Part shown: piece after piece, positions 12,778 through 25,118 of the stretch
Layout of the letters: every line of letters begins with the position of its first letter
Numbering within the stretch: position 1 is the stretch's first letter
Assembly: GCA_905147135.1 (NCBI GenBank)
Contig: LR990045.1
Coordinates: 15,290,173-15,354,172, forward strand
Direction of reading: 5' to 3'
Length of the DNA stretch: 64,000 nucleotides
From: Blastobasis lacticolella
Lineage: Eukaryota; Arthropoda; Insecta; Lepidoptera; Blastobasidae
Notes under the pieces: model-generated
Database searches by the model: none
What the model was told of the DNA's origin: nothing
The model's input: only the letters and a program-made list of their open reading frames with translations
Program-made: the position numbers and the translations under genes

Positions 12778-14119
12778 TTAATGGAAATTAATTTTAGGAT
12801 GTAAAACAGAATAATACTCGCAGAAAAATTAAAGATTAGGGTAATGAAGATACAATGTAATAGATTGTTATCTAACCAATGATATCGCTACCAACGGTAC
12901 GGTACTTCTCCCGCAGTGACCGTCAATACGAGATCATAATCTTTATTGGCTTCGTTAAAACCAGGATTTTATTAAGGTCTCATTGTTGATTAATAAAAAT
13001 TAATTAGAGTTGAAGATATCTGATTGTTAGCTAATTAATAGTGGCATATACGCTTTTCGTGCGATTATGTTAAAAGAGCCGATCGCACGAGGATTGGCAG
13101 GTTTTTTTTATAAATTGATAACCAGCCATTTCAAATGGTGATAAATGCTAAGGCTAGAAACATTTAAATTCGCTTTATTAGTACATGTCGTCTAGTTCCA
13201 TGAGATACCTTTTTTATGCTACTCAGTGACAAACGAGCAGACAGTTTACCTGATGGTAAGTGGTAACTGTCGCCCATAACATATACAATTCAACATTTCT
13301 TCTAAAGAATGTAAGCATACCTACCTATTTTAGAGAACTTAATTTTGATAAAGAATGTTTTTACACCTCGCAGACAAACTTTCGCCCGTAACACCTACGA
13401 CTACTTACCAAACTATGAAAAAAAAACTGAAACAAAGGCCAGCATTATCCAAATACAAATAAAAAAATATATATATATTTATTTTTGTAACTGAAAGAAT
13501 GGTTTAGGTGGGCGCGAGAGCAGCGCACGCGACGACATTTGGATGCTTAATTACTACGCGAGCAAAGCCCAACGAGCACTTTAAAATAAGAATGCAACAT
13601 GCGGATTGGTTATCGGATGGACTTGAGACAATCTAGGGTGGACGGTCCTTTCCAACCTTTATTAACTATATTTGTACTTCTACGATACGAGTGACTTAAT
13701 TTTGTATTATCATTATTATTTACGTAGTAGGTAAGTATAGGGAAACTTATTTTATTACATTAGACAACGAAGAAGTGGTTTTCGATTAAATTTTCTTGTA
13801 AAGTTTGACAACCACTAGGTACAACAAACGTTTAGCGCATTCCCTTGCCACAGTGCGACGTAAATTTAATACTTACATTGTAAAGGGGTTTATAATATTT
13901 TTATTAGTTGTGAAACTTAAAACGTTGCCGTAAACTCATAGTCGACCGACATAAATAACGCTTATTTGCACTGTATTTACGACGTGCTAAATGTCAAACT
14001 CATAATCAAGAATTCTAGTCGTTTTAAAGCCACTCAAGGTTGTTGTTCTCAAATTACAAATAATAGGTTAATCTTTTTATAACTTTTATGGGCACCAAAC
14101 CGAGATGAGATAATTTGGC
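12778..14119. other. AT-rich intergenic stretch
   Basis: No gene seen. 13205-13285 is a minus-oriented LINE 3' UTR remnant (ACAAACGAGCAGACAG then CCTGATGGTAAGTGG). 13465-13490 is a short AT microsatellite. Confidence 0.6.
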
Positions 14120-14410
14120 GAGTACCTGGCTATGGGGATATTACATGTAAGGTTAGATCTCTGTCAGACTTAACCGGAGAGACGCTAGCTCTGTGTTCTC
14201 TACCGTGCGTACTATGGGAAATGTTCAGACGAACTCTTTCCTTTGATGCTACGGTCACTTTTCCGACGACACATCATCTGGATGTCTGACATCTAAGTAA
14301 AGTATGAACGAGCATCTCCAGTCTTTTCACCGTAAAATGTGGAAAGATCTCCCTTCCGAAATATTTCCTCGGGATCTTCAAAAGGCTTGTCTACAACAAT
14401 AATGCCACAC
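14120..14410 (+). pseudogene. decayed non-LTR retrotransposon RT C-terminus
   Basis: Frames read LCVLYRAYYGKCSDELFPL and KMWKDLPSEIFPRDLQK. These align with LCVFYRLYNGECSEELFDL and RMWNEFPATVFPLDYD in the fragment at 59790, so both belong to one LINE family (CR1/jockey group). Frameshifts and stops separate the blocks. Confidence 0.75.
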
Positions 14411-14689
14411 AGACCACCTGATGAAAAGCGGTAGCTTCCGCTTTATTTTTCCCACTATTGTAGGTCGTGCTTAACCAGAGAAATAAAGATAATTCTATAC
14501 TTACAACTACTACGGTTGTGATGATAAGACCAGCTCCTCGTCCGAACTAAACGTGGCATATATTTAAATAGCTACTAGCCAATAATCCATTGCCAATTGA
14601 GTATGTTTTATAAGGACACTTTGCAGTGTTACCGATAATCATTGACCAACTTACGACCAGCGTCGTGGAACGTAATTAAACTATTTATT

Positions 14690-15050
14690 GTCTGGAACGA
14701 GTGTCGTCGCGCGCATGCGTCCCCGTCGCCGCGCGGCAATGCGAACAAAAACTCAATTGCGACCGATTCAATTGGTTAATCAAAATCAATTCAATTAATT
14801 GTGAAGGGATAACCTTAAGCGAGGAACGTGAGTCCTTAATTGGATTAATGCTCGATGGAATCGAGTATGCGAGCGCGGACGCGACGTGCCGAAGACACGG
14901 TTCGGAATGCTTCGGGACGGATCGTACAGCAACGCGATTTATCGTCACATTCTGCGGGTAACGATGAGGTGGTTCTAGAATTTGGCGTGGTTCTAGTTTA
15001 TTGGGCGCAATTGTTTTGCAATCGCACGTAATTTTATTATTGTGGGAAAC
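14690..15050. promoter_or_regulatory. candidate regulatory block (GC-rich and homeodomain-site-rich)
   Basis: A GC-rich patch followed by many TAATTG/CAATTA cores, then TGTGGGAAAC at 15041-15050, which fits the Su(H) consensus. The base composition differs from the flanks. Function is an inference; a single sequence cannot show conservation. Confidence 0.2.
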
Positions 15051-15214
15051 TTGAAAGAATAGATTTGGTTTTCTAGACTTGATCGCGTGTAATTTATATA
15101 AGTAAAGTTTTAAAATCAAATAAAATCATCGCCCTAAAATCTTTTCGAGTCAATTCCGTTTTTGGTACGGGCGACGAACTTCAACTTGTGATAAAACACG
15201 ACGATATCCCAACT

Positions 15215-15480
15215 TGTTTTTTTTTTTTTATTACTATACTAGCCAGGCATTTGACCGCCACCTCACCTGGTGGTAAGTGACGAAGCGGTCTATGATGGAG
15301 CATGCCTGTCTAGGAACAGCCTATTCACTCTAGCCTTGAAGGCATCCAGATTATATTGATCAGGGAACACACTCGCAGGCAACGCATTCCATTCCATGTT
15401 TATAAAGTAGGACCACGCTAAGTTCGAATCGACTGGCAGTGGTAGAAATTATAAAGTGCGGATATGGCAATATCGATTGG
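15215..15480 (-). pseudogene. LINE RT C-terminus and 3' UTR fragment
   Basis: The minus strand reads WNALPASVFPDQYNLDAFKA followed by RVNRLFLDRHAPS, the usual end of CR1/jockey-group reverse transcriptases. A 3' UTR (CACCAGGTGAGGTGG, TGCCTGGCTAG) and an A-rich tail follow. Relatives lie at 50830-50935, 54060-54155 and 54410-54475. Confidence 0.8.
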
Positions 15481-15500
15481 ATAATCTGTCCTTGTCAGTA

Positions 15501-15559
15501 CCTAAATAATAATGGGCAATGCATGAAGGAGGCTATGGCAATGCCCATTATTATTTAGG
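15501..15559. repeat. hairpin, 18-bp perfect stem, 23-nt loop
   Basis: CCTAAATAATAATGGGCA (15501-15518) pairs exactly with 15542-15559; one further A-T pair extends it. The shape is similar to a short pre-miRNA. Confidence 0.95.
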
Positions 15560-16000
15560 TGATTCGCACAATGGAACGCTGCACCGTACGGTTGTGCGTG
15601 ACGTGCGTTAGTCCCTAAAGAGAAATGGTAGTCTTTTTCCCATAAGTCTATGTTTACCAGTCTTTCGTTCCTTGATAATATTTCGTATAGCCGCGTATTT
15701 TTCGTTTCATTATCTCTTTTTCTCTCTTTCGTATGGATGTCATCAACAATACCACGGACTAATTCGTAAAGCTGACAAATAAATTGAAGTCGATCACAAT
15801 CATGATCGAAATGCATAGCCTTCTGACAATAATCTTAAGTATATAGTAGTATATCTGAATACTTGACCATCATATATACTTGCTCTGAACTGATAATAAT
15901 GTTGGAAATATATCCTATTGCTAAAAGAGAGCGACGTTCAATTCAAATATTAGGCGGTCGGGCTGCGGGTCAGATAAGTTATTGGCGCTGTACTTTCTAC

Positions 16001-16907
16001 CAGTGGCGTAGCGTGCCCTTCGGGGGCCCCGTATCAATTATTGTGTAGAGGCCCCACTAGCAAATTCCACCAACTACGGAGGGGGGGGGGGGGGGGGTAC
16101 TAATGAGTAATTTAAATCCTAGTCTCAGCTTCAGTCAGTAAATGGACTGGCATAGCGAGCTCTACATTTGTGTGACAATAGTCTCTAACAGTCAGTTTCC
16201 GTAACCGTAAAATTAGTAAAATGACAATAGCGCTGGGCTGTCTCGAAATTTTTGACGAGAATTTATAATAAAATCAACTCCGCGAACAGTTAATGAGCGA
16301 GCGTAAGAACTCGAAATGTCTTGATATTTTGGCTATCAAAACGTTCCATTATTAACTTGAAAAAAGACAAATTCAAACATTGATTGCGTGTGAGCCAAGA
16401 CAATTATGCGTGTGGGCGTGTGGACCAAGGTATATTATGAACCAGGTCCATATGACCCGTTTAAGAAAGAACGGAGTAAGGAGTTTCTTAAGCCTTTGGT
16501 CCTACCGATAGTTCTGAAAATATGAAATTTTCAATATGAGATCAAAATTGTTACCATTTTTGCCATCTGGTAGGCGCACATTTTACCCAAAAATCAATGA
16601 AGTAATAAATGAGTGCGCGTGGAGGGCACTACGTTGTCTTGTTTTTTTTTCAATAAAAATGATAAATATCTTTTTAACGAAAGGTGAATGAAAACGTATT
16701 GTATCACTTGATTTCAATTGTCTTTTTTGCGGAGGGGCCTCCGACCCTGGTCTGAAATTCTATAAAATAATTATTTTTATCGGGAAATAGGGAAAGTTTA
16801 ACTGAAATTATGAATAACGAGTTCTTGCTTACACACGTTTGGGGGGCCCTATGGTCCGGGGGCCCCGTATAATTGATACGGCAGATACGGCGGTAGCTAC
16901 GCCCCTG
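16001..16907. mobile_element. non-autonomous hAT element (907 bp)
   Basis: It starts CAGTGGCGTAGC and ends GCTACGCCCCTG; the TIRs match at 11 of 12 positions. It is flanked by a perfect 8-bp target duplication, CTTTCTAC, at 15993-16000 and 16908-16915. Subterminal blocks (GGGGGCCCCGTATCAATTA and GGGGGCCCCGTATAATTGAT) are also related. This terminus is characteristic of hAT elements. There is no transposase frame, so it would need a partner in trans. Confidence 0.93.
16081..16097 (+). repeat. poly-G run of 17
   Basis: Uninterrupted G homopolymer inside the hAT element; able to form a G-quadruplex and prone to length change or sequencing error. Confidence 0.9.
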
Positions 16908-16915
16908 CTTTCTAC

Positions 16916-17190
16916 ATAAAATAATAAATAATAAAATAATAAATAATCGTGGACAAATTCACACAACGCCATCTAGCCCCATAGTAAGCAAAGCTTGTGT
17001 TATGGGTGCTAGATAACTGATAAACTACTTATATACTTTTAAATACATACTTATTATACATAGAACACCCAGACCCGTAAAAGAAATTAAAATTCATAAT
17101 TTCAACTTCTGCCCGGCCGGGAATCGAACCTCGGGACCTCTTGCGTGGCAGACCGGCGTGTTGACCACTGAACCACTCAGGTCGTCAAAA
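16916..17190 (-). mobile_element. tRNA-Gly-derived SINE (family B, Metulj-like)
   Basis: On the minus strand the head contains TGGTTCAGTGG (A box, 17165-17175) and GGTTCGATTCC (B box, 17120-17130), with CTGCCACGC between them as in tRNA-Gly(GCC). A body and an ATT-rich tail follow. It abuts the hAT target duplication. The name Metulj-like is from memory of lepidopteran SINEs and is tentative. Confidence 0.85.
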
Positions 17191-19663
17191 AGGCCGCTGC
17201 TGTGAAGTGAGCTCTCCAGGATTGTCAGATAGGTGTTCCGTTACTCAGTTTTCAAATTATAACGGTTTAATCAACTGAATGTATATATTTCTATAGCAAG
17301 ATGTTTGTTTTAACTATTTTAAATTAATTTAATTTACGGACTCAGTATGTTCCGAGAGGGTGGCGCCCTCTACCCTGCTGCTGCGTTCCAATGTGCCAAT
17401 CGCCTTAATAATATTTTTCAAGTCAGTCAAATTCTTTGTTATGATTTTTATGAATGATATTCTATGACGGAAAAATGACATGGCATAAGTTGCCATACCG
17501 AGTTTTTTATTTTAAAGCGATTCGAACTTAGCGTGGTCTTATTATATCAATTATTGAGTTAGTTATGTTTTTAAATATAACATTCGAAATTCAAACATTT
17601 ATGAGCGGCCAGAAGCGTCAAACTTTCAGTGCACTTTCTTTAACGTAGAGTCGCTATTACGCAGTCGTCGTCATTGCTCAAGAAGTTTTTCTGTAACTGT
17701 AGATAATTTTGCTGTAATTGCAAGCTGATAATAAATTAGTCAGCTTCAGATTGACAGACACCAACTCGTAGACTGTATTTAAAGAAACTGCTCATAAGTT
17801 ACAATACATTAGCCAGCCTGTCCACTTTGCGTCAACCCAAACGTAAGCACGACAAGCACACAGATGTGGTTTAAGTAAATAAAATTGCAAACACGCCGCG
17901 CAGAAAAACGTTTGGCTCGAACGTGAACAAGTAAAAAACTTGCAAAAACACGTAACCTTCCGACTAATCCGCGTCCTAGTCGCGTTGACCGCACGTGCGC
18001 CCGCTGTGGGTGGTGGCGGAGCATTGTTTTTTCGCGACTTTTTTGTCTAAGAACACGTGATCGTCGTGTAAACAGCGGACCACCGGCGCCTTGGCAGCCA
18101 CGACGACACTAGGGAGACACAATAACAGTAGGGAGATAATAAAGGATGATCGTGGATATCTCCTTATGTAAAAGATGAGAAGATTTTACAAGTTAAAATC
18201 AACTTTTGTATTGAAATTTTTAGGTTAGGTCATTTGTTCCCAAATTTAATGAGAGCCAATATGTTGTTGCCATTTTACAGTTGGTGCCAAATGTTCCTCA
18301 GGAATTTCCGAATGAAGAGTAATACATTTATATTATGTTCTTATTTTTGTTATACTCACATTCAAAAATAGGTAAGTATGGGTACTGACCTACGATATTT
18401 CTTATTCTTGTAAAAAAATATGAGGGTTCACGGAGTTTGTTTAGCCAAAGCTTATTACGAAGATAACAACACTCGCACCGGAGGTAGCCAATTTCGATTG
18501 TTTCAAATTGCCATTATTAAAAGCCCCCAATCTCGGCCCACCCTCGATCTCTTAATTCTGTGTTATTATGTAGAGCATCTTTTTAGAGCGTCCTTTACAC
18601 AGGTGTCTCCGCATCATCGTGGAACGAGCTTAATGCGGGGTTTTAAAGAAATTCCCGAAACATGTCGTTATGTGTAAAAATCTTGACAAAAAGTTTAGGT
18701 AATTACTTTCCCAAAACCGATAAATGTCTCGGATATTTGAGGGGTGGACGTAGTAAATGTCGCTTAGAAATTCGAGTCAGACCACCTAAGTGACCTGGCC
18801 ACCTAGTGTCCCCACGTAGTGGACAAGTCAGGAGGTCCTAAACAAAAACTTTAAACGTCTTTGGACCACCTCGGCGAGGAACGTATGAAATGGTGAGTTT
18901 TGTATATCAAGTACCATTTCGCGCCAAGTTCATAAAAATCAGACTCAATGCAATTGAACACAGTATACTACTTTTACCTGCCAGAATTATTTTGTCTTTA
19001 TTAAATAGAGCACTAGACTGGGCGGGAGCCTCTCGCCGGTCTTATCCATTGCGGGCTTAGTACCTACGTAGTGCGCGCGACTGAATGCCCGAAGGACCAA
19101 CTCATTGCTGCGCCCGAGCCGTGCTCCCGCTCAACGCAGTGGACGTATCTATCTACATACAGCGCCCAGCGCACGTCTAAATGCTTCACATAGCCACTCG
19201 TCCCACGCTTCAAGGCGTCAGGCGCCACGAAACATAATTACCTTTTATTATCGCTAATGACCCTGGCGGCGCGGTCCGCGGGCGCGAATCCGGTGCACGC
19301 GTCGACGCCACTTTCAATTATCGCGGCGCGTAATGGTGTGAGACAATGCCACAATTTGCATAAATCGCCACCAACTTAGTTCAGCACACGGCGGCGCTAG
19401 TGAGGCAGTGGGATGGCATTTAGTATACGGCGTGTTTAGTTTTGATTTTGTCTACTGGACAGATATGTGGTGGCACCGTACATGCGCGTCCCGCAGCGTA
19501 GCGCGCCCGTCGGCGTCATGACGCTGATTAATTGGCGTCGGCAATCGTTTGTGACTGAGATGAGAGTCGAAAATGCTGAGGCTCGTCGTGATATTTTTTA
19601 AATAATTCTATGAAATTCTATGAGATTGTTATTGTATTTTTCCTCCGTATTGATGGGCTACAG
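17191..19663. other. intergenic stretch
   Basis: No gene recognised. 17510-17550 resembles the upstream part of the LINE fragment at 15215. 17990-18110 and 19020-19540 are GC-rich; the latter includes ATTTGCAT at 19354-19361, a POU octamer, and TTTATTA/TAAT cores near 19240-19330, so a regulatory role is possible. Confidence 0.5.
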
Positions 19664-19711
19664 TTGCTACAGTAAATAGGTCTTAAGAAAACGACCTATT
19701 TACTGTAGCAA
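19664..19711. repeat. hairpin, 19-bp perfect stem, 10-nt loop
   Basis: TTGCTACAGTAAATAGGTC (19664-19682) and its exact reverse complement (19693-19711) around TTAAGAAAAC. There is no mismatch and no pairing beyond the stem. Confidence 0.97.
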
Positions 19712-20261
19712 GTATCGTGGTAACTATGTATGACATTATGCTGTAATAGTTTGCAATTTTTAACTTCGTTCGCCCCTGAAATAGGTACCCACTATAGTTT
19801 TTGGTTATCATTATCAGACCGACTAGATGAGACAGAGTTGGTTTATCTTCTACTGTGCTCTATGACTGTATACTGTGAATAAATAATCAACCAATAAATA
19901 ATTGCATGGTTCTTTCCAAAGCCAAAGAACACTATTGTAGAAATAAAAATGGTTATTTTGCATTCAGGGACGAATAACCCATGGATAGGGGTAGTTGGCA
20001 GCCAGTGATTGTGATTGGTCATAAAATTGTGGCCAAGACCATCCAAGCCAAGACCACAAATCCAACCTCTAGCAAGACTAAAAAGATTGACATCGGGCGA
20101 GCGACCTTTCGGTAACGAGAGCCGTCAGTCAGCCGGCCAACGTCTGACAACTCCAATTTATACGGGGTTCCATGCGACGGCGCAGTGCGCCGCAACCATC
20201 CTCTCGGTTGCAGGTCTGTTTGTTTGTTTATTTCACGCAGAAACAGAACAGATTTACTTAT

Positions 20262-20447
20262 TATACCACTAAAGTGATAAGCGTATGACCCTGCTGATGG
20301 TAAGTAGGTATCATAGCCTACGGACGTTTGCCATATTAGTATTCATCATCATCTTGCCGTTGTGTCCAAGCAACGACCCCGCGCGGGACGCGTGGGCCCA
20401 AGGTGCGGCTATCAGTGTCAATAAATGTTTCTTTCTTTCTTTCTTTC
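20262..20447 (+). mobile_element. retroelement 3' ends with (TTTC)n tail
   Basis: 20262-20345 is a decayed copy of the GATGGTAAGTAGG repeat. 20341-20447 ends in CAATAAATGTTTC and about five TTTC units, which is the tail pattern of a LINE/SINE. Confidence 0.55.
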
Positions 20448-20684
20448 AGTGGTATTGTATCGTATAGCCGATGACTTTATAAATACCTTTTCACATCTTT
20501 CTTGAAGAACTCCATGCTGTAGGTACTCTTTTGGAAAAACCTCAACAGAGAGCTCAGAAAATTTTACTTACTTATACCGGACTCTGTGGGATCATTTTGG
20601 TTCTAAGCTGTGTAAGGGTGAACTCTATCTTTTAGTACAGATATTTTTCTTTTCGGTTCGTAACATGGAAGGGTATACAATGTT

Positions 20685-20990
20685 AGAAAGAAAGAAAGAA
20701 AGAAAGAAAATACATTTATTACACATAGCACACCACGACACAATAATAACAATTACAGACAACGGACACATTAACATTTAAAATATCTTAATAAGACAAT
20801 ATAATGTAGTCTCCCATGACACTGTCGGTGCCGCAGTGGCTAGCGCAAATGGTACCCACTCAGCATGTGCTGTGAGGCGCATGAAACGACTCACAGCGCT
20901 GGTATTCTGTGGGCCCATTAGCACCACCACATTCTGGGTGTTAGCAGTTATGTTAGTCTCCTCTCGGTTTATCGTTTGGTTTATTGGTAA
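20685..20990 (-). mobile_element. retroelement 3' end, opposite orientation, (GAAA)n
   Basis: A (GAAA)n run at 20685-20710, then TACATTTATTAC and a body: the mirror image of the preceding tail. The two elements converge about 240 bp apart. Confidence 0.55.
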
Positions 20991-23266
20991 TTCGAGTTTG
21001 TTAAAAGAATGTTCTATTCTTTATAATTCACTATCTGTAGCTTAAGCAACAGACATTGCAACATTTCATCAAAGTTCATCCGTTAAATTTTGCGTGGAAA
21101 GGTAACTAACATCCAGTTTGCAATTTGCAAACTTTTGCTTAACTTAGCTTAAACTTTTTAAACTTAAGCAGAGTTAGGAAGAGATAAAAGCAACGTAATT
21201 GTACTCTTACCTCGAGATAATTAGGTAATCCAGGCTAATGCCTGCAATACTTATAACATTTATAATAAAAAAACATTTTTTTTACATAAATGCTCAATTG
21301 GCGCCTTGAATAGTGTATTTTACATTTATTATTTACACTCACCAAAACACTTTTTGGGTTTAATTGCCATTTAAATAACCCATCGCTGCCCACGTCTACT
21401 TTGTTGCAGGCTTCATGCACCTAATTGACATTAATTTGTTAATCATGCACCCAGGCCCTCATTATAGCAATAGCTTAATCATCTTACTAAAATACTTACT
21501 TAGTTGCAAATTTAAATTAGGGGTATAAACGCCAGTTTAGCACAAAATGGGTACAAGAGGCCCAACACCTGAGACCAACTCCCGATTCTCAACGTGGGTG
21601 GTTCGCAGATGAGTAATAGTACAATAAAATTTTAATTACAGCGGTTGTTAGGACCCAATATGAACATTACACACGTCATCTTATAAATTTTAAGGAATAA
21701 TCTGACTGGAATATGATACTCATGTCTCGATTTGATTGCGTTTACGAGATATTTGCATATTCAGTCTCTAAAGGACCTTAAAAAATCAAATGATCTTTAT
21801 TTTCTTCTTCCTTAATAACAAATTTATTAAGTCGTAACGCTATATAGTGGTTATTTATAATAGAATCATCTACAGCCACAATCCACTGCTGAACGTGAGC
21901 ATCCTTTAAAGAACCTTAGGGGGGTATTGCCGTAAATCACCATGCTTGTCAAGTACTTTGGAGATCGCAGTAGGTATTGATTATGGTAAACAGAAAATGC
22001 TACCCCTTTTCTAGTTTTCAGAGGTCCCTCCGTTTATGGTCCGTCTCCATGACATTAGTCTATGAATAGGGATGGTGCTAAGTTCTACTCTGCCGGTCAC
22101 CACCAGGCTCATCATCGTCATCAAGCAATGGATCCTGGCTTATTCCAGGGACCGCTTTCTTACTTTTTCTTCTCTTGTCTTCGGCGTCCTAGCGTCGCAG
22201 CTCTCCGGCCCCATGGGCCACCCTCAGGACCTCTTTCAAGTCGTGAAACGCCGCATATGCACCGCAGGATTTTAATTTCATTGGCGTGGCGTTCACGGAC
22301 GTGGTTCGTCTGCGCTGGTCATATCTCGCAGCCATATAGCATCACAGGCCTAACCTAATACTACTTATATTGTATCGCCCCTTGAGCTTGACAGAGTCAC
22401 CACAAGGCTGCCTTGTATTAGAAATTGTCGAAATCCATTGTCGACTTTTTTGTACATATATATTCGCCTGGTACACTTGTCCCTACCAACCTAATACTTA
22501 CACCTTCCATATACTTACACCTTAGATATACTTAGGTAAATGCCCGTCAGACACGATGCCTCGCTACCACCCGCGTAGTGTGCGATCAAATAATGAATAC
22601 TGATCCCTGATTGCGGCAAATTGTTGTTGCTGGCGCAATAATTTCTCGAATACCCTGGAATTAGTGTCCCGCCAGTGCAAACATACTGCCTGTCCAACCA
22701 GCCTCGATGACCCTTCATGTTAGAGGTTTTCTTGAGAGTTAATTCCACGCCAGCTTTTACCTGGCGGGTCAAAATAAACTGGTCACCGCACCGAACCTTT
22801 GACGAATTAGCTCGACCACCGGGGAGCTGCCGAATATGCAATTAGTCGCCCAAAACGGTTAATTTAATGTCTTTATGAAAAACATCTATCTTGAGGATAG
22901 TAATTACGTCGAATTGAAAGGTTTCCTGGCCATTTGTAAGTTTATCGTGTCCGAGCTTTGAGTTCACAACTTAATGACCACACTTACGTTATTCCCAATA
23001 TGTAATTTCTGATAAACCGATTATTGTGGATTGTTGTCTTTCGGTTTTAATATTTTTTTTACTGGAATTTCTCAGCTTTTGTATTTTTATTTCTTTATTG
23101 GTAAAGTATTATTGTATTCAACGAAAGCCTTTTCCTTTCATTAAGATATTAATATGTTAAATTCGTTGAAAACGTACTAAGTACGAAGGACTTAAAAGCC
23201 TAAACTTCTGAACCGATTATGCTGTCTTTTCATTACGGAAATCATCTCACATCACATCTCACATCC
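20991..23266. other. intergenic stretch with RTE-type remnants
   Basis: 21878-21985 is a minus-oriented RTE-type 3' end. 22060-22345 is a degraded minus-strand retroelement segment. The rest is unique and without a gene. Confidence 0.5.
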
Positions 23267-23998
23267 TCTACCTGGGGAGCAGATCCGCATGTTCTCCGAA
23301 CGATGGGCCTCTCGCTTTCATACTCGGCAGGTGAATATGCGTGTCCAGTGTGGCACCGATCCGCCCATGCGAAGGAAGTCGACTAGGCCTTAAATGAGAC
23401 ATGCCGTATCATAACGGGCTGCCTCAAGCCTACACCGCTTGGAATGGTATATCCCTTAGCAGGTATTGCCCCACCATGTGTACGGCGCGAAGTGGCCTGT
23501 GCAGAGGAGAAACTCAGGCGCAAGGCGGAAATAGACGCACGTCATCTACTGAATGGTCATATAATGCCCCCCGCACGCCTCAAAAGCCGGAACAGTTTTC
23601 TGAGGTCTATCATCTCCGCTAACGAACCTTCTAGGGAGGCAAGGGAGCAGCTGTGGCGTGCCCAATACCCAGTGCCTTCTGGATCCATCGCACCCAGTGA
23701 ATCTCTGCCACCAGGACACGAGCTGCCAACTTGGAAGTCACTTAACCGTTTACGGACGCAGGTTGGCCGCTGCTAAGACTCTCTGGCTAAGTGGGGCTTC
23801 ATTGACCAGACACAGCAGCGATGCGACTGTGGAGCTCCATCCCAAACCATGGAGCATCTGCTTTCTTGTCCTCTTTGTCCTGCTACCTGCACTAGGGAGG
23901 AACTGTTCCTGGCGACGGATAATGCCGTTGCCGTGGCCAACTACTGGGCATGCCAGATCTAGGGTTTTCGAAAAATTGACTCGACGAAGAAGAAGAAG
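23267..23998 (+). pseudogene. non-LTR retrotransposon RT C-terminal domain, two in-frame stops
   Basis: One frame runs from STWGADPHVLRTMGLSLSYS and EYACPVWHRSAHAKEVD through LNETCRIITGCLKPTPLG to RCDCGAPSQTMEHLLSCPLC and ANYWACQI. It is broken only by TAG at 23384 and TAA at 23774, and ends at TAG 23960-23962. The CDCG...MEHLLSCP zinc-knuckle-like end is typical of jockey/CR1-group ORF2. A GAA-rich end follows. A fairly recent, 5'-truncated copy. Confidence 0.88.
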
Positions 23999-24617
23999 AT
24001 TACGGAAATTTCTCAGGTTTCATATTTAAATTTCTTTATTTGATTTTAAGTATCATTGCATACAACGAAACCCTTTCATTTTCACTTCTACAACTTCTTT
24101 CATTTATATTAAATTCGTTCAACATTATCATGAAGAATAAATACTAAGTACGAAGGAATTACAAGTCAAAACTTCTAAAGGCACAAATTAAAACAAAAAG
24201 TACAGTTAAAATGTTCCAATTTAATGGCAATCTTTAGGTACATAATATAATTTCTTAAAAATAAGACCCTTAAAATAACTAATATCACTTCATGGATTCT
24301 CTCACGCAATAACTCATATTCACAGAATGGAAAAATAAATCAAGTTCAATATCTTTTTTATACAAATTAGAATAGTAAGCAATAAAAGGTAGGCCGGGTG
24401 GGCCCATATTTCGTAATTATGCAGAAAAATACTTTATACTTACAACGATGTATGTGAAAATATGTAGAATAATTGTTCCGTTGGTAACTGGCGAAGGAAG
24501 ACAAAGTTTACTTTATCTAAACGGTAACAAACTGTACACTGGTTGAGCATTAAATTAATATAACTATAAGTACTATTGGTATTCCCAATTAATACACATT
24601 TGATAAATAAGTTATTA

Positions 24618-24649
24618 GATTCAAGTAGTTGCACAAAACTACTTGAATC
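24618..24649. repeat. hairpin, 13-bp perfect stem, 6-nt loop
   Basis: GATTCAAGTAGTT (24618-24630) pairs with 24637-24649. It lies about 1.2 kb beyond the hairy stop, possibly outside its 3' UTR. Confidence 0.92.
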
Positions 24650-25118
24650 AAAATTATTTCATCTTCCGTATCTTAAAGTTGTGTTTTAAAGAAATAGTAC
24701 ATTATGATACAAGTGTGCTACGTTAGGCATTACGCACAGCGAGGGCGTAATGCTACCGAGTGCGTAATACCAACGCTCACGAGTTTCATACGACGTTTTT
24801 CAACACACTTGTGCAGAAAATGAAAATTAGACGAAACACAATTATAATCTGCTAAATTTTGGTATGAGAATGTTCTTAATAAAAAAAAACTTGCTGACGC
24901 AGGTCGGAAATTTAGACGCCAGTCGGGGCGGGGCGTAGTTGGCTGCCCCGAGGCTGTATATTCTTACATATTTACATTACCGATTTATCGCACTTGTACG
25001 GTAATGTAAAAGTCCAAGAGTCTAGTCCTAAATTATGGGTCAAAGGTTCCAAATGTGTTGAAAATTATTAAAGTTTACATAATCAAACCTGTGGTTAAGG
25101 CAGATCTTTTAATAACTA

